23,459 bases of DNA from Candidatus Dormiibacterota bacterium (GTDB taxonomy: Bacteria > Chloroflexota > Dormibacteria > Aeolococcales > Aeolococcaceae), in assembly GCA_003170875.1 (NCBI GenBank), contig PMYJ01000171.1, positions 1-23,459 of the forward strand. Reading direction: 5' to 3'. Below the pieces are notes generated by a model. That model worked only from the letters and a program-made list of their open reading frames with translations, did no database searches and was not told where the DNA came from. Positions within the stretch are counted from its first letter, which is position 1. Each line of letters opens with the position of its first letter. The position numbers and the translations under genes are program-made. Positions 6,930-15,375 of the stretch are shown here, one piece after another.

Positions 6930-8972
6930 TCAACCAGAACCGGAGCCCGACCCCTCCGCGGCCTCCAGCTCCTCCAGGAACGCCGCCTCGTCGATCACCC
7001 GCACCCCCAGCCGCTGGGCCTTCTCCAGCTTGCCGCCGGCTCCCGGGCCGGCGACGACGGTGTGGGTCTTGCGGCTGACACTCGAGCCGGGGTTGCCGCC
7101 CAGCCGGCGGATGCGCTCCTCGGCGTCGGGGCGGGGCATCGCCTCCAGCGACCCGGTGAGCACCCAGGCCTGTCCCGTCCACGGCCCCTCTCCCACCACC
7201 GGCGCGGTCTCTGCCTCCACCCCGACCTCGGCGAGCTTGCGCAGGAGCTTCCTGCCGTCCTCACCGTGGAACCAGCGAGCGATGGCGGCGGCCACGATGG
7301 GCCCGATGCCCTCCACCTCCAGCAGCTCCTCCTCGGTGGCCTCCTCCAGCCGCTCCAGGGAGCGGAAATGTGCGGCAAGGACCAGGGCGGTGTGCTCCCC
7401 GACATTGGGGACGCCGAGGGCGTTGAGCAGCCGGTGGAGCGGCACCCGCCGGCGGGCGGCGATGCTCGCGATCAGGTTGTCCGCGGAGCGGTCGGCGAAG
7501 CGATCCAGCTGCAGCACCTGCTCCCGGGTTAGCCGGAAGAAGTCGGCGGCGTCCTCGACATAGCCGGCCTCGATGAGGGCGGCGATGACCATGGGGCCCA
7601 TCCCCTCGATGTCCAGGGACGAACGGCCGGTGAAGTGGATGAGCCGCTCCCAGCGCTGCGCGGGGCAGAGCGGGTTGACACAGCGGCGGGCCACCTCCCC
7701 CTCCTGGCGGACGAGCTCGGAGCCACAGACTGGGCAGCTGGTCGGAGGTATCCAGGCCATGGCGTCCGCGGGACGCATCTCCAGCACCACCCGGACGATC
7801 TCGGGGATGACGTCGCCCGCCTTGTGGACGACCACGGTGTCACCGGCCCGGACGTCCTTGCGCGCCACCTCGTCCTCGTTGTGCAGGGTGCAGCGCTGCA
7901 CCGTCGAGCCGGCGATCAGCACCGGCTCGAGAAACGCGACCGGGGTGCAGGTCCCGGTGCGCCCGACGTTGACCAGGATGTCCTGCACCCGGGTCTCCCG
8001 CTCCTCGGGCGGGAACTTGTACGCGATTGCCCAGCGGGGTGAGCGCGACACCGCACCCAGCTCGGCCTGGATCTCCCGCTCCGCGACCTTGATGACGACA
8101 CCGTCAGTCCCGTAGTCGAGGTCGTGGCGGGCGTCCCCCCAGTGCTCCAGATAGGAGGCGATCCCGTCGCCGTCCACCTCCCGGCAATTGGGATTGACGC
8201 GGAAGCCCATCTCCCCGAGCAGCGCCAGGACCTCAGTTTGGGAGCGGGCGGGACCGGGCGGGTCCAATTGATACATGAAGGTCTGCAGGCCCCTGCTCGC
8301 GGTCACCGTGGGGTTAAGCTGGCGCACCGCCCCCGCCGCGGCGTTGCGCGGGTTGGCGTAGGTCTGCTTGCCGTCCTCCTCGAGCTGCTGGTTGAGGGCC
8401 GCGAAGCTGGGCTTGGGCATGTACACCTCGCCGCGCACCTCGAACTCGCGGGGCAGCCCGCCGGGGACGCCGCGGAGGCGGACGGGGATGGAGCGGATGG
8501 TGCGCGCGTTGGCGGTGACGTCTTCGCCCTCGACGCCGTCGCCGCGGGTGGCCCCGGTCACCAGCTCGCCGTCGCGATAGGTGAGCGACATGGCCAGCCC
8601 GTCGATCTTCAGCTCGCAGACGAAGCGGTCCACGTCGGGCACGATCCGCTGAATGCGCCGCCGGAAGGCCTCGACCTCCGCCAGCGAGAAGGCGTTGGCG
8701 AGGGAGAGCATCGGGGTCCGGTGCCGGTACTTGGAGAAGGCCTCCGCGGGGGCGCCGCCCACCCGCTGAGTGGGCGAATCCGCGGTCTGCAGCTCGGGAT
8801 AGCGCGCCTCCAGGTCGACCAGCTCGCGGAAGAGCTTGTCGTACTCGGCGTCGGTGATCTGGGGGCGGTCGAGGACGTGGTAGAGGTGGCCGTGGTGCTC
8901 CAGCTCCCGCTTCAGCTCGCCGGCGCGGCGGCGGGCCTCCTCGGGGGTCGGCCTGGTCGGGGTCTCGGTCAT
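6930..8972 (-). CDS. ligA: NAD-dependent DNA ligase
   Basis: LigA seals nicks during replication and repair using NAD as the adenylate donor. The 680-residue protein is of normal length and complete. Domain Ia (HxxxYxVxDxPxITDAEYDxLFREL, about residues 27-52) binds the NMN part. The adenylation domain has ELKIDG with the nucleophile Lys122. The OB fold (VNVGRTGTCTPVAFLEPV) follows, then a four-cysteine zinc site (C413, C416, C431, C436), helix-hairpin-helix motifs (around LNALGVPNVGEHTA and VEGIGPIVAAAI) and a C-terminal BRCT domain (WVLTGSLEAMPRPDAEERI, RKTHTVVAG). The tail ends in a Gly-Ser stretch. The start ATG 8972 has only a weak purine run upstream. ligA is often beside pcrA; here the two are in the same orientation but 12.5 kb apart. 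Confidence 0.97.
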   Translation of the reverse strand: MTETPTRPTPEEARRRAGELKRELEHHGHLYHVLDRPQITDAEYDKLFRELVDLEARYPELQTADSPTQRVGGAPAEAFSKYRHRTPMLSLANAFSLAEVEAFRRRIQRIVPDVDRFVCELKIDGLAMSLTYRDGELVTGATRGDGVEGEDVTANARTIRSIPVRLRGVPGGLPREFEVRGEVYMPKPSFAALNQQLEEDGKQTYANPRNAAAGAVRQLNPTVTASRGLQTFMYQLDPPGPARSQTEVLALLGEMGFRVNPNCREVDGDGIASYLEHWGDARHDLDYGTDGVVIKVAEREIQAELGAVSRSPRWAIAYKFPPEERETRVQDILVNVGRTGTCTPVAFLEPVLIAGSTVQRCTLHNEDEVARKDVRAGDTVVVHKAGDVIPEIVRVVLEMRPADAMAWIPPTSCPVCGSELVRQEGEVARRCVNPLCPAQRWERLIHFTGRSSLDIEGMGPMVIAALIEAGYVEDAADFFRLTREQVLQLDRFADRSADNLIASIAARRRVPLHRLLNALGVPNVGEHTALVLAAHFRSLERLEEATEEELLEVEGIGPIVAAAIARWFHGEDGRKLLRKLAEVGVEAETAPVVGEGPWTGQAWVLTGSLEAMPRPDAEERIRRLGGNPGSSVSRKTHTVVAGPGAGGKLEKAQRLGVRVIDEAAFLEELEAAEGSGSGSG

Positions 8973-9079
8973 CGGTCCACCGAATTGTGTCGCGCTGCGC
9001 CTCCCTGGCGATTGTGGAGAAGCGGCGGGCCCTGGTTTTGGAGGGCGCGCCGGCCGCGGCGAGGGGTGCGGGCCGCCAG

Positions 9080-9505
9080 TCAGCGCGGCGAGATCTCGGA
9101 GGTCGCCAGCCGGTCGAGCAGGTCACCGAGCAGGTCGAGCTGAGGCGGCGCCAGCGTCCCCAACGAGGCCGCGAGCACGTCATCGACCAGCGGGCTGGCC
9201 TCGGCGAGCAGCCGCCGCCCCCGGTCGGTGATGCGATGGTGGACTGCCCGACCGGGGCCGGGAACGCGCTCGATGAGGCCGCGCTCGACCATGCGTCCCG
9301 CCAGCGCGCCGAAGGCCTGGTCACTCTGAAAGGTCAGCTGGGCAAGGTCATGGAGCGAGGCGTCGGGATTCCGGGCCAGGTGGCGCAGGGCGTCCCACTG
9401 GACCAGGCTGATGCCCAGGATGGCGAGCCGGGTATCGAGCGCCCGGTGGTGGCGAGCCTGAAGCCGCTTGACGGCCAGTCCGATGTCCTGGAGGGTTCGA
9501 GGCAC
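9080..9505 (-). CDS. MarR-family transcriptional regulator
   Basis: This 141-residue protein has the MarR winged-helix layout: an N-terminal dimerisation helix (RLQARHHRALDTRLAIL), the helix-turn-helix (SLHDLAQLTFQSDQAFGALAGRMVERGLI), a basic wing (VPGPGRAVHHRITDRGRRLL) and a C-terminal helix. MarR proteins are usually repressors released by small aromatic or oxidative ligands. GTG 9505 is preceded at 6 nt by TATACT and there is no Shine-Dalgarno, so a leaderless transcript is likely. It is divergent from the alpha/beta hydrolase, with a perfect inverted repeat between them, which makes that hydrolase and the following oxidoreductase the likely targets. The 107-bp gap to ligA downstream contains no gene. 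Confidence 0.88.
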   Translation of the reverse strand: MPRTLQDIGLAVKRLQARHHRALDTRLAILGISLVQWDALRHLARNPDASLHDLAQLTFQSDQAFGALAGRMVERGLIERVPGPGRAVHHRITDRGRRLLAEASPLVDDVLAASLGTLAPPQLDLLGDLLDRLATSEISPR

Positions 9506-9511
9506 TTGCCC

Positions 9512-9517
9512 AGTATA
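9512..9517 (-). promoter_or_regulatory. Candidate -10 box of the MarR gene (TATACT)
   Basis: TATACT on the minus strand is followed by exactly 6 nt and the GTG start, the same geometry as in front of uvrC. The region where a -35 would lie is poor and adjoins the inverted repeat at 9537-9560. Confidence 0.5.
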
Positions 9518-9536
9518 GCCTCCGGATACCAGCTTG

Positions 9537-9560
9537 CTTATATCAATGGCTTGATATAAG
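9537..9560. promoter_or_regulatory. Perfect inverted repeat, probable MarR operator
   Basis: CTTATATCAA (9537-9546) and TTGATATAAG (9551-9560) are perfect 10-bp inverted arms around the spacer TGGC. The size and AT-rich palindromic form fit a MarR dimer site, and the position between the divergent MarR and hydrolase genes fits control of both. On the plus strand TATAAG (9555-9560), a possible -10 for the hydrolase, lies within the right arm. Confidence 0.75.
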
Positions 9561-9616
9561 GTAACTGATATGGCCGCGGAGGCCCTCGATCCGGAAGATC
9601 ACCCAGGAGCCCCACC

Positions 9617-10408
9617 ATGAGCCCAACGAGCACCACCACCGTGACCACCGCCGCCGGCCGCGTCGAGGTCACGACCGCCGATCAGGGCGAGGGACATCCC
9701 TTCCTGCTCCTGCACGGCGGCGCCGGTCCCCAGTCCATGGCGCGCTTCGCCGACCTACTGGCCACCAGCCAGCCTGCGCGGGTGGTCACGCCCACCCACC
9801 CCGGCTTCAGCGGCACGCCCCGTCCCGAGGGGCTCGCCAGCATCAAGGCCCTGGCCGAGGTCTATGCGGGCCTTCTCGACGAGCTCGACCTCTCCGACGT
9901 CAGCGTCGTCGGCAACTCGATCGGCGGGTGGATCGCGGCAGAGCTGGCGCTGCTCCACAGCCCGCGGGTCAGCAGCGTCGTCCTCGTCGATGCCGGGGGC
10001 CTGGAGATCCCCGAGCACCCGGCCCCTGACGTCTTCACCATGGACCTGAACCAGATCACCAATCTCAGCTACTTCAACCCGGACGCCTTCCGCATCGACC
10101 TCTCCAAGGTCCCCGACGCGCAGAAGGCCGTCATCGCCGCGAACCGGGCGGCCCTCAAGACCTACGGCGGAGCCACGCTGTGCGATCCGACCCTTCTCCA
10201 CCGTCTCCCGGCCATCGGCACGCCGACACTCGTGGTATGGGGCGCCGCCGACCGGATGATCCCGCTGGGACACGGGGAGGCCTATGCCCGCGCCATCCCC
10301 GGCGCCCAACTCCAGGTGATCGCCGAAGCCGGACACCTCCCCCAACTGGAGACCGCGGAGCAGCTCGCAGGCCTGCTGTGGTCGTTCGCGGAAGGCCACA
10401 GCCGGTGA
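9617..10408 (+). CDS. Alpha/beta-fold hydrolase
   Basis: This 263-residue cytoplasmic enzyme has the complete catalytic set of the alpha/beta hydrolase fold: oxyanion motif HGG at 33-35, nucleophile elbow VGNSIGG with Ser101, acid Asp212 in VWGAADRMIP, and His240 in AEAGHLPQLE. It resembles the broad group of esterases, C-C hydrolases and haloperoxidase-like proteins; the substrate cannot be read from sequence. AGGAG lies 7 nt before ATG 9617. Its TGA overlaps the GTG start of the next gene (GTGA), so the two are translationally coupled. Divergence from the MarR gene, with a palindrome between, suggests induction by a compound that the enzyme or its partner modifies. Confidence 0.88.
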   Translation: MSPTSTTTVTTAAGRVEVTTADQGEGHPFLLLHGGAGPQSMARFADLLATSQPARVVTPTHPGFSGTPRPEGLASIKALAEVYAGLLDELDLSDVSVVGNSIGGWIAAELALLHSPRVSSVVLVDAGGLEIPEHPAPDVFTMDLNQITNLSYFNPDAFRIDLSKVPDAQKAVIAANRAALKTYGGATLCDPTLLHRLPAIGTPTLVVWGAADRMIPLGHGEAYARAIPGAQLQVIAEAGHLPQLETAEQLAGLLWSFAEGHSR

Positions 10409-11072
10409 CCACCGCAAAGAGGCCACTGACAATCGCCGTCCTCGGTGCCTCGGGTCGGGTTGGCCGGGTGGTGACCGCGGAGGCCCTCTCCCGAGGTCAC
10501 CGCGTCACCGCCGTGGCCCGCGACCTCGCCACGCTCCCGGATCTCGAAGGCGTTGCGAAGGTGTCGGCCGACGTCCTGGACGCCAGCGCCCTCCGCCGGC
10601 CGTGACCGGGCATGATGCCGTCATCGCGGCCCTGGCAGGTCGCGGTCCGCAGGGGGCTCGCACCGTCCCCGACGCCGCGACCGTGCTGGTGAACCTCCTC
10701 CCGGCCTGCGGCGTCGAGCGGCTGATCTTCATCGGAGGCGGCGCCAGCCTGGAGGCCGAGCCGGGCAAGCGCTTCCTGGACGACCCGCACTTACCGGAGG
10801 GGTACCGGCCGGGCGCCCTCGCCGCGGCCGAGGCACTCGAGATCCTCCGACGATCGCCGGGCGGACCCCTGCGGTGGAGCTACTTCAGCCCGCCGCCATT
10901 CCATCTGACGGATGAGATCCGGACGGGCGTCTACCGGGTCGCGGCGTCCGACCAACCAATCCTCGACGCCAGCGGCGACAGCCGGCTGAGCGTGGCGGAC
11001 CTCGCCTGCGCCGTCCTCGATGCCGTCGAGCAGGGGAGGTTCGTGGGGGAGCGCTTCACCGCAGCCTACTGA
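10405..11072 (+). pseudogene. NAD(P)-binding oxidoreductase (YwnB/NmrA-like SDR), interrupted by a frameshift
   Basis: The first part (10405-10605) has a Rossmann start, IAVLGASGRVGR with a GxxGxxG pattern, then RGHRVTAVARD and ADVLDASALRRP before a TGA at 10603. The second part continues in another frame from about 10602 with VTGHDAVIAALAG and ends DSRLSVADLACAVLDAVEQGRFVGERFTAAY, the usual C terminus of these atypical short-chain proteins. In the family these join as DxLDxxALxxAVxGHDAVI. A single missing G in cgccggccgtgacc near 10596-10604 explains the break. Either the gene is recently broken or the base call is wrong. With one base restored, the product is about 222 residues. The GTG start overlaps the hydrolase TGA. 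The role is probably reduction or NAD(P)H sensing; the substrate is unknown. Confidence 0.8.
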
Positions 11073-11163
11073 GGGGCTGCCTGCTGCGTTGACAACCCGA
11101 GTAACCCGACGCGCGGTCGACGAGCCCGGTGTGGCGACCCCGGACTGCTACGGTTCTCGCGAG

Positions 11164-11844
11164 ATGGCTCACGCGTCGGCGTTCCTCGACCCGCGCATCA
11201 GCGCTTACCTCGCCGCCCACGCCAAGCTGTCGGATCCACTGCTCGCGGAGCTGGTCGACGAGACCCGCCTGACCTACCCCGAGCTCCACATGCAGATCAG
11301 CCCCGACGAGGGGGCGCTGCTCCGGCTGCTGGTCCGGCTGTGCGGGGCGGGACGGGCGATCGAGGTGGGGACCTTCACCGGCTATTCGTCCCTCTGCATC
11401 GCCCGGGCGCTGCCGCCCGGTGGACGGCTGCTCTGCTGCGACGTCAACGAGGAGTGGACCTCGATGGCGCGCCGCTACTGGGAGAGGGCGGGGCTGACGG
11501 ACCGGATCGAGCTGCGCCTCGGCCCGGCGCTGGAGACGCTCGCCCGTCTCCCCATGGGGCCGCTCTTCGACTTCGCCTTCATCGACGCGGAGAAGACCGA
11601 ATACATCGCCTACTACGACGCCCTGGTGCCGCGGATGGCAACGGGCGGTCTGATGGCCGTCGACAACGTGCTGCACCGCGGCTGGGTGGCCGGGACGGCG
11701 GAGCCGGACGAGCGGACCCACTTGATGCGGGAGTTCAACGAGCACGTGCTGGTGGATCCGCGCACGGAGTCGGTGATCGTCCCCATCGCGGACGGATTGA
11801 CCCTGATCACGGCGGCCGAGCCGGGGTGGCGGACGCCGGACTGA
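11164..11844 (+). CDS. Class I SAM-dependent O-methyltransferase (caffeoyl-CoA/catechol type)
   Basis: This 226-residue protein matches the metal-dependent COMT-like family. It has an N-terminal lid, SAM motif AIEVGTFTGYSSLCIA (residues 65-80), CCDVNEEW, metal-site Asp141 in FIDAEK, and Asp167-Asn168 in AVDNVLHRGWV. It would methylate a vicinal hydroxyl or similar group using S-adenosylmethionine; the substrate is unknown. Start ATG 11164 is chosen because the conserved region begins just after it; the longer frame overlaps the preceding oxidoreductase. There is no Shine-Dalgarno, but TACGGT ends 9 nt before ATG. The last codons and the TGA lie within one copy of an 18-bp direct repeat whose partner is at the pcrA stop. 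The gene converges on the GH3 gene, with 41 bp between the stops. Confidence 0.88.
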   Translation: MAHASAFLDPRISAYLAAHAKLSDPLLAELVDETRLTYPELHMQISPDEGALLRLLVRLCGAGRAIEVGTFTGYSSLCIARALPPGGRLLCCDVNEEWTSMARRYWERAGLTDRIELRLGPALETLARLPMGPLFDFAFIDAEKTEYIAYYDALVPRMATGGLMAVDNVLHRGWVAGTAEPDERTHLMREFNEHVLVDPRTESVIVPIADGLTLITAAEPGWRTPD

Positions 11845-11845
11845 T
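11828..11845 (+). repeat. 18-bp direct repeat, left copy
   Basis: GGCGGACGCCGGACTGAT covers the last five codons and the TGA of the O-methyltransferase gene. An identical copy on the same strand lies at 21457-21474. The two copies bracket the entire oligosaccharide locus and nothing else. Confidence 0.8.
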
Positions 11846-11885
11846 GGCGCTCAGGGGCAGAGGCTGGCCACGGCGATGCTCAGCT

Positions 11886-14402
11886 TCACCTCAGCGCTTG
11901 CGCCTCGGCGGCCGTCGCCTCCCCCACGGAGGCTCGCACCGCCACCACACCTCGCTGCGAGTACTCGGCCACACCGCCCGCCAGCTCGACGACGCACTGC
12001 TGGCGGAGGTCTTCTGCCGAGGCCCCGACCGAGAAACGGAACTGCCCTGGTTCGACGACGAAGCGCATGGCCTCGTCGTAGAAAGCCAGCCGGCTCGGGT
12101 GGACCTCGAAGCGGACACTGCGGCGCTGCCCCGGGCCCAGGGCGACTCGGACAAATCCGATAAGGGACAGCTCCGGCCGAGCCACCGAGGCCACGAGGTC
12201 CGACGCGTAGAGCTGAACCACATCCTCGCCAGCTCTGGCGCCGGTGTTGGTCACCGTCAGCTCGACGGATGCGGGTGAGAGGGTGTCGGTGGCGGTGACG
12301 TTGAGCTCCGACTGATCGAACCTGGTGTATCCCAGCCCGTGGCCGAAGCAGAAGAGGGGCGTGTGCTCGCAGTCGGTGTAGGCGCCGTAGAACATGGAGC
12401 GGGCGCCGCCAGAGCGCTGGCTGTGGTAGATGGGAACCTGGCCCGTGGCCCGGGGGAGGCTGAGGGGCAGCCTGCCTCCCGGCTCGGCTCTCCCGGTCAG
12501 GACATCGGCCAGGGCGTTGCCACCCTGCTCCCCGAGAGGCCAGGCAGCGACGAGCGCGGAGGCAGCATCCACCACCCCCGTCAGCACGTGCGCGCGGCCG
12601 CTCATCACGACCACGACGGTGGGCGTGCCGGTGGCGGCCACCGCCACGGCGAGCTCCTCCTGCAGGCCGGTCAGGCGGAGATCGGTGGCGTCGCGGGCCT
12701 CGCCGACGGTGGACTCCCGGTCGAGTCCAGACCTGCCGCCCAGAAATAGGACGGCGACATCGGCCGCGGCCGCCGCCGCCACCGCGGCAGGGAAGCCGCT
12801 GCGGTCGTCGCCGGTCAGGTCGCACCCCCGTTCATGCATGATCGCGCTCGCCGGGCCGAGGGCGTCGCGGAGACCCCGCAGCGGCGTGACGTGGTCGGTG
12901 TAGTACGGGCCGGGCTTGAAAGCGCCGCTCCCGCTGGGAAGGTGGATCAAGCTGGAGAACCCGCCGGCCGGCTCTGGTTCGGCGTCGACGGCGGCCCGGA
13001 CTGAAGCACCCGGCTCGGCAGCCGAGTTGTGTCCTTTGGAAGAGCCACCCTCCAGGGCCGAAGGATCGCCCAGCGGCCCCCCGCCCGCGAAGGCGCCCGC
13101 GGGGTCGAGGAGCACCTCCTGATGGGCCGGGTAGTGGTAGTCGCCCTGGAGCAGCCGGCGGTCGTCGGCGGCCGGGCCGATCACCGCCAGCTTGCGGATG
13201 GACCGGGAGAGCGGCAGCACGCCGTCGTTGGTCAGGAGGACGATGGCCTTGGTGGCGGCGGCCCGGGCCAGCGACACGTTGGCTGGATCCTCGAACACCG
13301 CCTTGACCCCGCTGGGGTCGACATACGGCGACTCGAACAGCCCCAGACGCAGCTTGCCGATGAGCACCCGGCGGACGGCGGCATCCACCACGGACACGGG
13401 CATTCGCCCAGCGGCAAGCGCCGCCTTCAGCGGCTCGCCGAAGCAGTCGAGGGCGGGCAGCTCCAGGTCCAGACCGGCGGAGATCGCCTTGATCGCGGCC
13501 TCGGCCCGGTCGGCGGCCACCCGGTGGTAGCTGGCGAGCAACGACACGGCGAAGTAGTCGGCCACCACCATCCCGTCGAAGCCCAACTCCCCGCGCAGCA
13601 GGTCGGTGAGCAGCTCCGCGGACCCACTGCCAGGCAATCCGTCGACGCAGCTGTACGAGCTCATGACCGTGGCCAGGCCCGCCTCCCGGATGGCCGCTGC
13701 GAACGGCTCCGCGTACACCTCGCGCAGCTCTCGCGGCCCGACCTGCACCGGGGCATGGTTGCGCCCTCCCTCCGAGAGCCCGTGGGCAAGGAAGTGCTTG
13801 CCCGTGGCCAGGACCCCGTGGGCCAGGTCGCCGGTCTGCATGCCCCGCACGTAGGCCGCTCCCAGGGTGCCCACCAGGACGGGGTCCTCCCCGTAGGTCT
13901 CCTCCAACCGTCCCCATCGCGGGTCTCGGGCGATGTCGAGCACCGGGGCCAGGCTGTGGCGCGCCCCGACGGCGAGCAACTGGCGGCGCACGGCCCCCGC
14001 GACCTCTTCGATCAGGGCTGGGTCCCAACTGCAGGCGAGGCCGAGGGCCTGGGGAAAGACGGTCGCCCCCCGGGCGCAGTAGCCGGCCAGGGACTCCTCA
14101 TGGACGACCAGCGGGATGCCCAGGCGGGTGCCCTCCACGACCGCCCGCTGTATCTCGTTGACCAGCTCCGCGCTCTGCTCCGGCTTGAGCCCAGTCGTGG
14201 CGCCAACGCGTGTCATCTGGCCGATCCCGTGGGGGATCACGCGGAGGGCGGTCTCCCTGTCGAAGCGCTCGTCCTGGATCAGGTCAGGAAAGCGCACGGC
14301 GCCCAGCTGAGCCAGCTTCTCGTCGATGCTCATGCGCCGGAGGAGGTCGTCCGCCCGGTCGTCCACGGATCTGGACGGGTCGGAGTACGCAGGAGTGGTC
14401 AC
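11886..14402 (-). CDS. Glycoside hydrolase family 3 (beta-xylosidase/beta-glucosidase type)
   Basis: This 838-residue retaining glycosidase would cut non-reducing-end sugars from imported oligosaccharides. The (beta/alpha)8 domain carries LAPVLDIARDPRWGRLEETYGEDP (151-174), KHFLAHG and the nucleophile Asp282 in GFDGMVVADY. The second domain begins near IVLLTNDGVLPL, and an Fn3-like C-terminal domain (VTVTNTGARAGEDVVQLY) closes the protein. A Gly/Ser-rich insertion of about 80 residues follows GDYHYPAHQE. There is no signal peptide, so it acts in the cytoplasm. It is the last gene of the SBP-permease-permease-GH3 operon, the arrangement of bxlA in Streptomyces, so beta-xylosidase is my preferred reading; beta-glucosidase cannot be excluded. 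The GTG start has GGAGG 13 nt upstream, a long spacing, and an in-frame TAA lies just before it. Confidence 0.9.
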   Translation of the reverse strand: MTTPAYSDPSRSVDDRADDLLRRMSIDEKLAQLGAVRFPDLIQDERFDRETALRVIPHGIGQMTRVGATTGLKPEQSAELVNEIQRAVVEGTRLGIPLVVHEESLAGYCARGATVFPQALGLACSWDPALIEEVAGAVRRQLLAVGARHSLAPVLDIARDPRWGRLEETYGEDPVLVGTLGAAYVRGMQTGDLAHGVLATGKHFLAHGLSEGGRNHAPVQVGPRELREVYAEPFAAAIREAGLATVMSSYSCVDGLPGSGSAELLTDLLRGELGFDGMVVADYFAVSLLASYHRVAADRAEAAIKAISAGLDLELPALDCFGEPLKAALAAGRMPVSVVDAAVRRVLIGKLRLGLFESPYVDPSGVKAVFEDPANVSLARAAATKAIVLLTNDGVLPLSRSIRKLAVIGPAADDRRLLQGDYHYPAHQEVLLDPAGAFAGGGPLGDPSALEGGSSKGHNSAAEPGASVRAAVDAEPEPAGGFSSLIHLPSGSGAFKPGPYYTDHVTPLRGLRDALGPASAIMHERGCDLTGDDRSGFPAAVAAAAAADVAVLFLGGRSGLDRESTVGEARDATDLRLTGLQEELAVAVAATGTPTVVVVMSGRAHVLTGVVDAASALVAAWPLGEQGGNALADVLTGRAEPGGRLPLSLPRATGQVPIYHSQRSGGARSMFYGAYTDCEHTPLFCFGHGLGYTRFDQSELNVTATDTLSPASVELTVTNTGARAGEDVVQLYASDLVASVARPELSLIGFVRVALGPGQRRSVRFEVHPSRLAFYDEAMRFVVEPGQFRFSVGASAEDLRQQCVVELAGGVAEYSQRGVVAVRASVGEATAAEAQALR

Positions 14403-14460
14403 AGGCAGGTCTTAACCTCCAAGAGAGGGTGGCGCGGCGCAGCCTCGGTCTGCGCTGGGG

Positions 14461-15375
14461 TTATTGCAGAGCAAAGCCACCGATCCCCTTGACGAACTGG
14501 CGTCGCAGAACTAGGTACAGGAGCAGCAAGGGCAGCACGGAGAAGATGACCGCCGCCATGACGATGGGAACGTTGACGCCGAAGCCAGCGTTGGTGGTGG
14601 AGATCTGGAAGAGGCCGAGGGGCAGGACGGTCGTGCTTGTGGACTGGGTGAGGATGAGGGGGAGGATGAAATTGTTCCAGGCCCCGAGGCCGGCGAAGAT
14701 GCTCACCACGCCCACCACGGGGCGGGCCATGGGCCACACCAGCTGGAGGAACACGGTGCGCTCGCTGGCCCCGTCGACCGCCATGGCGTCGAACAGCTCA
14801 CCAGGGATCAAGCGCACGTAGTTGACGGTGAGCAGCACCGCCACCGCCATCTGCGCCGCCGACGTCACCAGCACCAGCCCGATCAAGGTGTCGTAGAGTT
14901 GAAGCTTGGCCATGATCACGTAGATGGGGATGAGCACGGCCTGGATGGGCACGGCCAGACCGAAGAGGATGACGCGGAACGAGATCGGCGCCATCCGGGT
15001 GGAGTGGCGCACGATGCGGAATGCCGCCAGCAGCGACAGCACCACGACAAGGACGATCGTCCCCGCTGTGTAAAGGAGGCTGTTGACGAAGTCCGTCAAC
15101 AGTCCGGTACTCGAGAAGACGTTCGCCCACGAGGACAACGAGAGGCCACCGGTGGGCAGCCAGGGGTTGGCGGTCAGGTACTGGCTCTGGGAGCGGAAAC
15201 TGGTCAGGACCATGTAGTAGATGGGGAACAGCACCACGCAGAGCCACAGCGTCCCGAGAACGAAGGCGACCACCCTGGTCGGGCGCAGCGACCGCCTGAG
15301 CGAGCGCAGCCAGGCTGCCCTGCGGTGGCGCTCGCCGTCGCCATGGGCCGCGGGAAGGACCTCGGCCGAGCTCAC
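14461..15375 (-). CDS. Carbohydrate ABC transporter permease, MalG type
   Basis: This 304-residue inner-membrane subunit begins with a basic cytoplasmic segment of about 35 residues, followed by six predicted helices. The EAA loop that docks on the ATPase reads ELFDAMAVDGASERTVFLQLVWPMARP, including the conserved G. The C terminus ends VLRRQFVKGIGGFALQ, typical of the MalG/AraQ branch. Its GTG start overlaps the TGA of the upstream permease (GTGA), and GGAGG stands 7 nt before it, so the two membrane halves are translationally coupled. The GH3 gene follows after 58 bp. No ATPase gene lies in this operon; the likely partner is the MsmK-type ATPase at 19225. Confidence 0.93.
   Translation of the reverse strand: MSSAEVLPAAHGDGERHRRAAWLRSLRRSLRPTRVVAFVLGTLWLCVVLFPIYYMVLTSFRSQSQYLTANPWLPTGGLSLSSWANVFSSTGLLTDFVNSLLYTAGTIVLVVVLSLLAAFRIVRHSTRMAPISFRVILFGLAVPIQAVLIPIYVIMAKLQLYDTLIGLVLVTSAAQMAVAVLLTVNYVRLIPGELFDAMAVDGASERTVFLQLVWPMARPVVGVVSIFAGLGAWNNFILPLILTQSTSTTVLPLGLFQISTTNAGFGVNVPIVMAAVIFSVLPLLLLYLVLRRQFVKGIGGFALQ

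Noticed and set aside
10602..11072. Second half of the oxidoreductase as a separate gene starting with GTG 10602
   Set aside because: It lacks the Rossmann N terminus, begins in mid-domain, and joins perfectly to the first half with one added base.
11089..11094. Perfect TTGACA, a possible -35 before the methyltransferase gene
   Set aside because: No -10-like hexamer at 16-18 bp; the TACGGT near the start codon is over 50 bp away.
12832..14028. Long minus-strand frame of 398 codons inside the GH3 gene
   Set aside because: Out-of-frame shadow with Arg/Gly/Pro-rich composition; the GH3 frame carries all catalytic motifs.
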